A stretch of 64,000 nucleotides of DNA from CAWAMR01 sp963783095. GTDB taxonomy: Bacteria; Planctomycetota; Planctomycetia; Gemmatales; Gemmataceae. This document shows positions 8,777 to 16,588 of the stretch, in pieces. Each line of letters starts with the position of its first letter. The stretch's first letter is position 1. The stretch lies in contig CAWAMR010000006.1 of assembly GCA_963783095.1 (NCBI GenBank), positions 248,001 to 312,000 of the forward strand, read 5' to 3'. Both the position numbers and the translations under genes were made by a program. The notes beneath the pieces were generated by a model that ran no database searches, was not told where the DNA came from, and saw only the letters and a program-made list of their open reading frames with translations.

Positions 8777-9037
8777 TTGGTCGTCGAGCAACTGGACGGA
8801 GTTTACTTGGTCGGCAAGGAGTTCATCGAGAACATTCCCTTTGAAACCGCGATCGAACTGCTCGCCGCCAGCGTCGATCTGAAAGTGGTCGCGAAGGGAG
8901 ATGCCTTTTTCGTTACCACCAAGGAGCAAGCGGCCGAGTTGATCGCCGAGAAACGAAAACGCGACGGCCAGGCCAAAACAGCCGAACCGAAGACCATACC
9001 CGGTACTAAGGAGATTGACCCAGAGCCGAAAAAGTAA
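8777..9037 (+). pseudogene. Fragment of a secretin-N-like secreted protein
   Basis: An 86-codon frame from TTG at 8777 with only TTG or CTG starts available after an in-frame stop at 8741. Residues 3-55 (GVYLVGKEFIENIPFETAIELLAASVDLKVVAKGDAFFVTTKEQA) resemble the second repeat of the next gene at 9127-9975: a short helix-strand module ending in V-x-F-x-T-T-E/K. It lacks a signal peptide, and the C-terminus is a proline/lysine-rich tail. I read it as the remaining 3' part of a paralogue rather than a complete gene. Confidence 0.5.
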
Positions 9038-9126
9038 GCTACCCAACGTCGCAATGAGACGGTAAACTCTAATCATGCGTTAATCGCACGATTCATGCTC
9101 AACTCACCTTCTCCATCAAGGAGTTC

Positions 9127-9975
9127 ATGTCCATGCAACGATGTATCCTGCGATCCTTGTGCGCGATAGCGCTGGCGGGGGTCGTTCTGGTCGCACAGCT
9201 CAATTCCGCAGCGCCGGCACTCAAAAACAATCCGCCGAGCAGGGATCTCAAGATCGATCAGATCCGCAAGGCGCTCGATTCGGTCGTTACCCTCGAGAGC
9301 AATCAGGTCGCGCTGCCCATGCTGCTAAATAAACTTGGCGATGACCACAAGATCCAGTTCATCCTCGACCGCAATGCTCTGACCCTGATGGGCTACGACG
9401 AAAACTCGATGATGGTCGATACCAACCAGAAAGATGTCAAGCTGCGAACCGGTCTTCGCAATGTCCTCAGTCCTTTCGGCCTGACTCTCGCCATCGTCAG
9501 CGATCAGGTTGTCGTCACCACGGAAGAGATAGCACTCTACAAGCAGTTCAAACAGCGTATCGATATCAACTTGACCGAGATTCCGCTGAGCAAGGCGATG
9601 AAGGAGCTATCGCAGAAATACGGCGTGAACATTGTACTCGACCCGAAATGTGTTAAGGCGAAGACGACCGAGGCTGCTGTGACCCTGGAGCTTGAAGATG
9701 TCGCTTTTGAGGCGGCGGTTCGGCTTATGACCGAAATGGCAGGTTTGAAGGCCGCCCGGCTCAGCAACGTGATCTACATCACGACAGAGGATCGCGCCGA
9801 TAAAATCAACAAGGAAAGCGACCTCGTTCCGAACCCGCACCCGGATCTTCCCGGCGGGCCGGAACGCGGAGTTGTACCCGGCGTTGGGGGGCTTGGAGCA
9901 GGCGTTGGGGGGCTTGGTGGTCTGCTTCCAGGGGTGCCCCCAGTCGTTCCCCCTCCCGCACTTCCAAAGGATTGA
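9127..9975 (+). CDS. Secreted protein with two STN/secretin-N-like modules
   Basis: Signal peptide at residues 1-30 (LCAIALAGVVLVAQLNSAAPA). Two related modules follow, about 45-125 and 135-215: each begins with a helix that selects a pair (LPMLLNKLGDDHKIQFILD; LSKAMKELSQKYGVNIVLD), has a V-x-L-x-x-x-x-V/L strand, a helix and a closing strand ending TTE (QVVVTTEEI; NVIYITTEDR). This is the secretin/TonB short N-terminal (STN) fold. The tail is glycine/proline-rich low complexity. AAGGAG at 9117 sits only three bases before ATG 9127 but nine before ATG 9133, so 9133 may be the real start. A degraded relative lies just upstream. Confidence 0.7.
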   Translation: MSMQRCILRSLCAIALAGVVLVAQLNSAAPALKNNPPSRDLKIDQIRKALDSVVTLESNQVALPMLLNKLGDDHKIQFILDRNALTLMGYDENSMMVDTNQKDVKLRTGLRNVLSPFGLTLAIVSDQVVVTTEEIALYKQFKQRIDINLTEIPLSKAMKELSQKYGVNIVLDPKCVKAKTTEAAVTLELEDVAFEAAVRLMTEMAGLKAARLSNVIYITTEDRADKINKESDLVPNPHPDLPGGPERGVVPGVGGLGAGVGGLGGLLPGVPPVVPPPALPKD

Positions 9976-10069
9976 TCAACTCACCACATCACCATCACTC
10001 ACCCAGATTCCAGACCTGCCGGTCCGGGATCTGGGACTTGGAACGATCCAGTCTGTTCCAGCGATTTCC

Positions 10070-10486
10070 ATGATCCAACTCGTTTATGATACCATCGACC
10101 ATCACGCCTTGATGGAAAGTGTGCGGAAACCTCATTGCGGTGCGGTCGTCACCTTTCTGGGTACGGTGCGCGATCTGACGGGTGAAGACATCACCATTGC
10201 GCTCGATTACGAAGCCTATCCTCCCATGGCAGAAAAGAAGTTAGCCGAGATCGAAGCGGATGCGCGCTCGCGTTGGCCGATCGGCGCGATTGCTCTGGTT
10301 CATCGCCTCGGTCGGTTGGAAGTCGGGGAAATCAGCGTCGCGGTGGCGGTTAGCTGTCCCCATCGCGCGGACGCCTTTGAAGCGTGCCGATACGCCATCG
10401 ATCAGCTCAAGGAGCTGGTCCCGATCTGGAAAAAGGAAAACTGGGCCGATTGCCGGACGGAATGGGTTCATCCTTCGGGAACATGA
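10070..10486 (+). CDS. moaE: Molybdopterin synthase large subunit
   Basis: MoaE binds cPMP and, with thiocarboxylated MoaD, makes molybdopterin in the cytoplasm. From ATG at 10070 the product has 138 residues, near the usual length of about 150. Recognisable are GAVVTFLGTVRD (residues about 22-33), the HRLGRLEVGEISVAVAV strand, PHRADAFEACRYAIDQLK, and the active-site PIWKKE motif near residue 120 with its lysines. The open frame extends upstream but without family similarity. No other moa gene is in the window. Confidence 0.92.
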   Translation: MIQLVYDTIDHHALMESVRKPHCGAVVTFLGTVRDLTGEDITIALDYEAYPPMAEKKLAEIEADARSRWPIGAIALVHRLGRLEVGEISVAVAVSCPHRADAFEACRYAIDQLKELVPIWKKENWADCRTEWVHPSGT

Positions 10487-10531
10487 TGTCGTCAATCAAA
10501 CGGTTTTCAGGGAGCCGAAAAGTGTCTGTCG

Positions 10532-12664
10532 TTACCCGTCTGAAGCAACCGGCTTCTTGAGTTCTTCTCTTCGTGATTCAATTCGTCTGAGGATTTCGTC
10601 GGCATTGGGGAGAGTAGGAGTTTCCTTCAGAGCATCTCGCAGATCTTTCTCGATCTCGTCCAATACTTTCGAGGATTTCAAGCGGTCCAGAGCCAAATTG
10701 TATTCTTCCAAAGCCTCTCTTGGTCGGCTAAGCTGGAGCAAGATTAGCCCGAACTTCGCTCGGGTCAGCAGATCTTGCGGGTCTGTATTTACAGCGAACT
10801 GAAACAACCTTTCTGCGTCCACGAAGTCCTTGCGCAGATATGCAACCCATCCAAGTTCCCCACTTGCCCGTGCCTTGACGACGGGTTCCACGTCGTCCAA
10901 CGTAAAGATGCGCCGACAATCGGCAATTTGTTCGGGATATCGGCCCTGATGAGAGAATGCTCGTGCCCGGAGCAACAAGGCTGGACCCAGAAGATAATCG
11001 GGAACTACACGATCGGAAATCACAGTTGAATAATCTTCGATTCCGAGTTCGAGGGCTCCCATTTCACAATGAGCATAACCACGATGCAAAAGCGATTGGT
11101 TCCGTAGACCAAGATCGTGCGGTTGCTGTAACCGAATCACGTCATCGAACTCCGCAATCGCCTCCGAATAGTGTTTCCGGGATAGTCTGTAGGATCCTTG
11201 ATCGAAATAAGCTCTTATTTTGATGGCGATTGGGATTTCATCCGCTTTTGCGATGGATGCCCAATCGAGTAGCCCTGCTTTGGATCGAGCATCTCGAAGG
11301 GTCGGTTGATCCGTTATCTTGCTCCATTCGGTCAACAACCAACCACGAAGTGTAATTATAACCCATCGAAATGTGGAGAATGAGCGAGTGAAAAGATCCA
11401 ACATCTGTAAAGCCAATAGCCATTCCTTTTCCAGAGTGAGATTGACACGCCAATCGTCAAGCCGATTCATTGGCTGGGTAATCGGTCCATTCTCATCACG
11501 GATCAGGGCGAGGCTGTCCTCCCAAGGGGCAGGAGTGATTCGGGTTGAGAATTGTCGGATCCAAACTTCGCCCAAGTCTGGACGCTGAGGGCTGAGACGA
11601 ATGATCGCCTCAAGGACTTCGCTCAATTTTTCGCGTTGATTCCATGCGTTTTGAACATTACGGTACAATTGCATGGCATGGTCGTCTATCAGTGCCATCA
11701 TCTGATCAGCCAACGCATTGTATTCTGCAGCAAGATGTTCTTCAGACCAATCCCGAACAAAGATGGTTTCCATCAACGCTTGACGCGGGTGATATGTGAG
11801 AAACACCGAATGTGCGGCAATGCGTCTGCCCAACTCTTCTAAGCGTTCCCTTCGGAGAGATCCCTCCCCGACAGGAAGCGGAGATGCCACCAAGAGTGTT
11901 TTTTTCGGCCCAACAAAATGAAGTATTGGAGCACCAGGATCATTGGATTGGTTCTTCGATTCCTGCGATTCTCCCGGTATTTCCAGGCCGACCTCCAGGA
12001 GAAATCGCTTCGTCATTTCGACGTTTTGCTCATTCAATGACGTCAGCACCACTAGAAAATCTGAGAGCGGACCGACGCACAAGCCCCCCATTTCGCTAAA
12101 TCCGGTTCGGCTATCGATTAGGACGTAATCGTAAGATGCAAACTGATCCGCTTCTGGTCCGAGGTATTCGGGCACGTCAATCGGCCAGCGCCAGGATTTG
12201 AATGTTCTGTGTAAAACTCGCCCAGTTTCGACCAATTCTTCCCGACTGAACGAATTCATCGCGGTTTGGGCGAGACGATCAGTGTAATCTCGGTCAAAAT
12301 GGAGAGGGATTACATCAACGCGACCGAGTTCACCGAGTTGCGGACGTAAGGCTTTACAATCCAGTTTGTCGGGTCGAACGGAAACAACATAATCTAACCG
12401 AGAGGCTTGAATTGAAGTGTCAATGGACTCGAACTGACCTTTTGCCCAGGCCAACAAATCGAGACCATCGCGAGGCGGCACGCCCTCCAATTCATCGCCG
12501 CGCTGAAGAAAAACACTCAACCCAAGCGCTTTGAGATCGAAATCAACGAGAAGAACATTGCGACCACGCGCCGCCAACGTATAGGCCACGTTGACCAGCG
12601 CCATCGTGCGACCGACGCCACCCTTGAAACTGTAGAAGGTGTAGATGTAAGGAAACGAACTCAT
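10532..12664 (-). CDS. KGGVGR-type MinD/ParA-like ATPase fused to TPRs
   Basis: A 710-residue protein. Residues 8-30 carry the deviant Walker A FKGGVGRT, with arginine where MinD/ParA proteins have the second lysine. DFDLKALGLSVF (about 42-53) is the DxDxxxxG segment, and YVLIDSRTGFSEMGG near residue 180 is the switch II/Walker B region. The C-terminal third (about 500-690) is TPR-like helical pairs (LLHRGYAHCEMGALELGIEDY, LRARAFSHQGRYPEQIADC). ATPases with this KGGVGR variant tend to occur in bacterial conflict or signalling operons. Its ATG shares one base with the TAA of the upstream gene (TAATG), so the three genes at 10532-14269 form one transcript. Confidence 0.85.
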   Translation of the reverse strand: MSSFPYIYTFYSFKGGVGRTMALVNVAYTLAARGRNVLLVDFDLKALGLSVFLQRGDELEGVPPRDGLDLLAWAKGQFESIDTSIQASRLDYVVSVRPDKLDCKALRPQLGELGRVDVIPLHFDRDYTDRLAQTAMNSFSREELVETGRVLHRTFKSWRWPIDVPEYLGPEADQFASYDYVLIDSRTGFSEMGGLCVGPLSDFLVVLTSLNEQNVEMTKRFLLEVGLEIPGESQESKNQSNDPGAPILHFVGPKKTLLVASPLPVGEGSLRRERLEELGRRIAAHSVFLTYHPRQALMETIFVRDWSEEHLAAEYNALADQMMALIDDHAMQLYRNVQNAWNQREKLSEVLEAIIRLSPQRPDLGEVWIRQFSTRITPAPWEDSLALIRDENGPITQPMNRLDDWRVNLTLEKEWLLALQMLDLFTRSFSTFRWVIITLRGWLLTEWSKITDQPTLRDARSKAGLLDWASIAKADEIPIAIKIRAYFDQGSYRLSRKHYSEAIAEFDDVIRLQQPHDLGLRNQSLLHRGYAHCEMGALELGIEDYSTVISDRVVPDYLLGPALLLRARAFSHQGRYPEQIADCRRIFTLDDVEPVVKARASGELGWVAYLRKDFVDAERLFQFAVNTDPQDLLTRAKFGLILLQLSRPREALEEYNLALDRLKSSKVLDEIEKDLRDALKETPTLPNADEILRRIESRREELKKPVASDG

Positions 12665-13479
12665 TATGCCGCCTTCGGTTCTGAGAGTTCCCTGGCAATC
12701 CCTCGAAATTTGTTGCTTATTCCTGGATGCTGTATCGAATGTCGCAGGTTAAGAGACTGTTGCAATTCATCAACCGAACTCTGGATTTTTTCCCAGGTGA
12801 TCCCTGGAAACTCTTTGCAAACGAAGAAATCGAACAGCTTTCGGGCTTTCTCTGGTCGCGAAGAACAAGCAATTCCAGCTAAATACCTTGTCCACAACTC
12901 GTACCTTAGATTCTTCGCATCCGCTGCACAAAGCCCTAAATCGGATATGCGTTCAACTCGGTTCCAGTCGATCGGCTTTTTTCCAGCTATAAGATCGTCA
13001 GCCTTGTCGCGCATTAGCTCTGCCAGATGGTCCACGAAACCCGCCGATGCTCGCCCGGAAACGCAAGCTGCCCAGATTCGCTGTTTTGAATTTGGGACCA
13101 ATTGCCAATCAAAGCAAACCTCAGCGTGCCGATTCGGAGGCCGATCGAAGTTGGCTTCTTGAAATAACGACTCGCTCACCCAAGCCACGCGGGGAAGAAT
13201 GACCGAATTATCTTCGCGGGTTTCGATGGGAACGGGCACCGCATGGGGCAACAATGTCAAGTGCCCTTCCTTGTTCAACTGTTCGATCTCCATTCGGTGA
13301 TACCACTTGAATTGGGACGAAAGCACCCCTTTCGTCAGCGGAAAAAACAAATCGGTGGACTTTCGACGTGCTACGGCGAACGCCTGACCACATTGAACCA
13401 CCGGCTCACTGTTAAAACCGACGATTTCCAAATCACTAATGGGAATATCGCCTAAAGCCCGAGGTGTTGTTGTATCCAT
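12664..13479 (-). CDS. Unknown partner protein of the KGGVGR ATPase
   Basis: A 271-residue soluble protein that I do not recognise. The N-terminal half is strand-rich and contains QCGQAFAVARRKSTDLFFPL and LPRVAWVSESLFQEANFDRP; the C-terminal half is helical, ending with KIQSSVDELQQSLNLRHSIQ. No signal peptide or membrane helix. Its start at 13479 lies 28 bases inside the preceding gene and its stop overlaps the ATPase start by one base, so it is almost surely co-translated with both. It could be the adaptor between the ATPase-TPR protein and the first gene product. Confidence 0.7.
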   Translation of the reverse strand: MDTTTPRALGDIPISDLEIVGFNSEPVVQCGQAFAVARRKSTDLFFPLTKGVLSSQFKWYHRMEIEQLNKEGHLTLLPHAVPVPIETREDNSVILPRVAWVSESLFQEANFDRPPNRHAEVCFDWQLVPNSKQRIWAACVSGRASAGFVDHLAELMRDKADDLIAGKKPIDWNRVERISDLGLCAADAKNLRYELWTRYLAGIACSSRPEKARKLFDFFVCKEFPGITWEKIQSSVDELQQSLNLRHSIQHPGISNKFRGIARELSEPKAA

Positions 13480-14269
13480 CGATTCATTCCTTCGTAAACT
13501 TCGTCTTCCAGTTCGAAATCGATCGTCTCGCCTTGGCTCAGAAAGCTTTCGATTGTCGATATTACTGATCCCGCTGCTCGTTCATTTCTCATTTCTTGGT
13601 GAAGCAAATCGGTAGCAGACCTTGTTCTCGTCCAACAAAGTTTGTGTGCGAGAAGAGAGTGGCCCTCATGAAAACGAACCTCGAAAACCCATCGTCTCCA
13701 GTCTCCTGCCCCATAGACGAATATATCTTCCGGATCGTGGAAATCCGCGACTGGCCGCCCGGTCCAGTAGTCAACGAGTGGGCTGAAATACGCAGCCAAG
13801 AATCGTGCAAGCTCGGGCGCGAATCCGATAAGGAAATCAGCGCTTGTCGGCAAAATTCTTTCGAGATCCCCGAACACAAGTTCGGCGTAATAAAACTGTG
13901 CCACAAACCACCGGTATCGAATGGAGTCGCAGAACCATTCTTGTGACTCGCTTCACAGTCTGGAGAAAAGGCCATTGCCACATTGCCAAAGTCAGGATGT
14001 GCCTTGCCCGCATAGAAATAAACGCACCGGCCCAGTCCAAATTCATCTTCAGCAGCCCGCGTCCCATCGTGGCAATAGCCACTATCAGACGTGGGAATTT
14101 CGCAAGGTGTTTGCGATAGAAATCTCAGAAGATCCGTTCCTCGAATCACATGCACCAGAGGGACTTTGTCGGCGATTGGGGTTGCCGAACGCAAGTTGAT
14201 CTCGAACCGCTGTCGGATCTCCGTGCCGGCTGTTGCCAGACGATCATTGAGGTCACTGAGCGGCGGCAT
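13452..14269 (-). CDS. Unknown first gene of the KGGVGR operon (one frameshift)
   Basis: Two frames join near 13905 (a one-base slip in GGTGGTTTGTGGCACAG) into one protein of about 272 residues. Motifs in order: VPLVHVIRGTDLLRFL, CVYFYAGKAHP (about 85), AMAFSP (about 103), ATPFDTGGL (about 118), and a C-terminal acidic helix DFELEDEVYEGMNRWIQ. The set of short conserved-looking motifs around aromatic and acidic residues suggests an enzyme or effector domain rather than a scaffold, but I cannot name the fold. It overlaps the second gene by 28 bases. Confidence 0.65.
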
Positions 14270-14396
14270 GGGGGCGCTCTGGTCAGAACAACAACTGTTT
14301 AGTGCTTTTCTATCTTATTCTACGAAGCGTGGTCCGAAAATTGGACTTCTAAATAACTCCCCTCTCAAAGTCAGCAAATTCGCTTATCATATCTTG

Positions 14397-15248
14397 ATGC
14401 GAATCGCTCTGCTTTCCGGTGGTGATGGCTGGCACGTCCGCGACCTTATCCGGGCCGCTGCTCATCTCGGTTGTGAGGCTCACACCCTCGATTTTCGCGC
14501 ACTCAGTGCTGAGGTTGGCATCGAGCGCGATCTGTATCAGTTCGATGGAGTCATCGTCCGCACCATGCCGCCGGGTTCACTGGAACAGGTCGTCTTTCGC
14601 ATGGACATTCTTCATGCTCTCGCGGCCCGAGGCATTCCAATTCTCAATCCGCCCCGAGCGCTGGAAACCTGCATCGATAAATATCTAACCACGGTTCGCC
14701 TCGAAGCCGCGGGGCTATTAGTTCCTCCCACAATCGTCTGCCAAACTTCGGAAGCCGCGCTGGAAGCCTTTGAGAAACTGGGAGGCGATGTGGTGGTGAA
14801 GCCGATTTTCGGGTCGGAAGGGCGCGGCATGATGCGAATCTCCGACCCGGAGTTGGCCTGGCGCACCTTTCGCAGCATCGAGCGGATGCAGTCGATTCTC
14901 TACGTGCAGCAATTCATTCGACATCCGGGCTGGGACATCCGGGCCTTCGTGATTCAAGGTCGAATCATCGCAGCAATGCGGCGGATAGCGCACCGGGATT
15001 GGCGGACCAACGTAGCCCAGGGGGCCAGGACGGAGGTTTATCACCTGACACCGGAAGAAGAGCACATTGCGTTGCGTGCAGCGGCGGCGGTTGGTACGAT
15101 CGCGGCGGGAGTGGATCTGTTGCCGGGCTCAAATGGCGAGCGCTACGTGATCGAGGTCAACGCCGTGCCAGGCTGGCGCGCCATCGCGCCAACGGCAAGA
15201 GTCGATGTGGCAGCAGAAATGATTCGGGCTATCGAGCGAATGCCTTGA
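14397..15248 (+). CDS. RimK-like ATP-grasp ligase
   Basis: The start at ATG 14397 gives MRIALLSGGDGWHVRDLIRAA; the open frame upstream is antisense to the preceding operon. The 283-residue product has an N-terminal pre-ATP-grasp domain (GVIVRTMPPGSLEQ), the NPPRALETCIDKYLTTVRLEAAG segment split around DKYLT, the lysine/glycine loop VVVKPIFGSEGRGM (about 125-138) and the metal-binding VIEVNAVPGWRA end. This is the RimK/MptN-type layout, ligating an amino acid, often glutamate, to a carboxylate. In planctomycetes such ligases can serve tetrahydromethanopterin synthesis, but the substrate cannot be read here. Confidence 0.82.
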   Translation: MRIALLSGGDGWHVRDLIRAAAHLGCEAHTLDFRALSAEVGIERDLYQFDGVIVRTMPPGSLEQVVFRMDILHALAARGIPILNPPRALETCIDKYLTTVRLEAAGLLVPPTIVCQTSEAALEAFEKLGGDVVVKPIFGSEGRGMMRISDPELAWRTFRSIERMQSILYVQQFIRHPGWDIRAFVIQGRIIAAMRRIAHRDWRTNVAQGARTEVYHLTPEEEHIALRAAAAVGTIAAGVDLLPGSNGERYVIEVNAVPGWRAIAPTARVDVAAEMIRAIERMP

Positions 15249-15312
15249 CTACTCAGAATCCTTTCTAAAGTCCTGCTTTCCAGGTCTGGTTTTTTCTGAA
15301 TGGAGGTGTCAA

Positions 15313-16038
15313 TTGCTTCGGCTAGTATTCTGCGTCGTCGCAATGATCGTTGGGTCGATAGTTCTTGGCCACGGGTGCGGTCAAAGTTCGTCAAAACCCG
15401 TTGAATTGATCAGCGGCGACTCTCAAGCCAAAGATTTAGAGAAAGAACTCGAGGCTCGGATTGCCAAGAAAATGTCCAATCCAGAATTGCTTCAACAGGT
15501 CGTGGGACTGTTTCTGGTGCAGATTCCTGAGATTCCAGATAGCCACGGGTGTGCGTTTCTCATCGACCGGCAGGGAGCGGTTCGCCATCGCTTTGACTGT
15601 CAGGTTTTGAGCGCCCAGAAATACGGCGAAGACGGAGTCTTCCTTACCAGGAAAAACGTGGTTCGCGTTACGTCAGAGGGCAAAGTCGTTTGGACCATTC
15701 TTTTTGACGAGAGACAGTGGGATGAAGAGGGCACGATGATCGACCTGCCTAGCGGAGACAGCGTCGTTTTTCACTTCCATCGCATTGCGGATAGTGGCGT
15801 GAATGTTATTCGCTTCGACCCATCGAGCGGCAACGAAAAATGGACCACCTTTTGCGCCGGCCTGGGAGTGATGCATTCGCAGTATTTGCATTCGGCGAAA
15901 ATCACTGTCGAAGACGATAAAATTCGGGTCACCAGTGAGGGTTCAAGTGGCACTTTTGTCGAGATTTTGGATCTGAAAACTGGACGCCAACTCAACAGAA
16001 CGCGAAAGATTGAGGTAGGTTGGCCTCAGGCAGATTAG
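15313..16038 (+). CDS. Predicted lipoprotein with propeller-like strands
   Basis: GGAGG at 15302-15306 sits six bases before TTG at 15313, making it the best start (a second option is ATG at 15343). The N-terminus is a lipoprotein signal with lipobox IVLGHGC. The mature 220 residues contain VRHRFDCQVLSAQKYGEDGVFLTRKNVVRVTSEGKVVWTILFD-like blades, e.g. VVRVTSEGKVVWTILFD, resembling PQQ-type beta-propeller strands but too few for a full propeller. It is probably anchored in the envelope. It sits between the RimK-like gene and remnants of a lost duplicate. Confidence 0.72.
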   Translation: MLRLVFCVVAMIVGSIVLGHGCGQSSSKPVELISGDSQAKDLEKELEARIAKKMSNPELLQQVVGLFLVQIPEIPDSHGCAFLIDRQGAVRHRFDCQVLSAQKYGEDGVFLTRKNVVRVTSEGKVVWTILFDERQWDEEGTMIDLPSGDSVVFHFHRIADSGVNVIRFDPSSGNEKWTTFCAGLGVMHSQYLHSAKITVEDDKIRVTSEGSSGTFVEILDLKTGRQLNRTRKIEVGWPQAD

Positions 16039-16059
16039 GCTGTAATTGGTAGACCGGCG

Positions 16060-16205
16060 TACTCACTCCCAATTCTCTGAAACCAATACCACCAGCGGTA
16101 TGGGTGCAAGGATCAGCCTCCTCCCATCGGGTACCTGCGGCCCCTCATGTTCCAGCACGATATCGAGCGGAGATGATTCGGGCGCTTGAGGTCAAGCAAA
16201 CTTAG
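16060..16205. pseudogene. Fused 3' tails of lost glgX and RimK-like copies
   Basis: Bases 16060-16170 align with 16586-16696, the 3' end of glgX, with 17 differences in 111 by hand count; on the minus strand they still encode LDIVLEHEGPQV and the terminal LVVLVSENWE. Directly after, plus-strand bases 16169-16205 encode EMIRALEVKQT and a stop, matching the RimK-like C-terminus AEMIRAIERMP, followed by the shared CTTTCCAGGT. This is what a tandem copy of the RimK-glgX pair leaves after deletion from inside glgX copy 1 to inside RimK copy 2. Confidence 0.75.
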
Positions 16206-16219
16206 CTTTCCAGGTTTAC

Positions 16220-16492
16220 CTACCAGTCCTCTTGAGGACTCAGGCCAAGTTGTTGCCAAACGGCCTGCGGCAGGCTGATTTCTCCGTGCTGTTCTTCAAA
16301 CGTCTTCAGCAGTTTTCGCAACGACATTGCCAGCACTTTGGCGTTCGCTGTTGCCATTCGAATGTGCGCGGTTGGCTTTTGGTCGTGCGAGCCAAGATTG
16401 GGCGACCGCTTCATAAACGTCAATATCGCATCGAAAAGTGTCAAGTTTACTTGAACACCGTCGCAATAAATATCCGGAATCGAATTGTCCAT
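16220..16492 (-). CDS. DUF3467-like small protein
   Basis: A 90-residue protein. An N-terminal strand IYCDGVQVNLTLFDAILTFM, a central HIRMATANAKVLAMSLRKLLKTFEEQHGEISLP helix and a short acidic end match the layout of DUF3467 proteins (a strand pair followed by an H-A-K/R-x-L-x-x-x-L helix). The function of the family is unknown. It is read in the same direction as glgX, 97 bases downstream of it. No signal peptide. Confidence 0.6.
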   Translation of the reverse strand: MDNSIPDIYCDGVQVNLTLFDAILTFMKRSPNLGSHDQKPTAHIRMATANAKVLAMSLRKLLKTFEEQHGEISLPQAVWQQLGLSPQEDW

Positions 16493-16588
16493 TTAGACTC
16501 TCACTGAAGACAAAAAACGAGATGGGGAATTGAAACTACCGCAAGGACCATTAGTCAATCCAGTCCTTTTCGCACTATATCCTGATAT

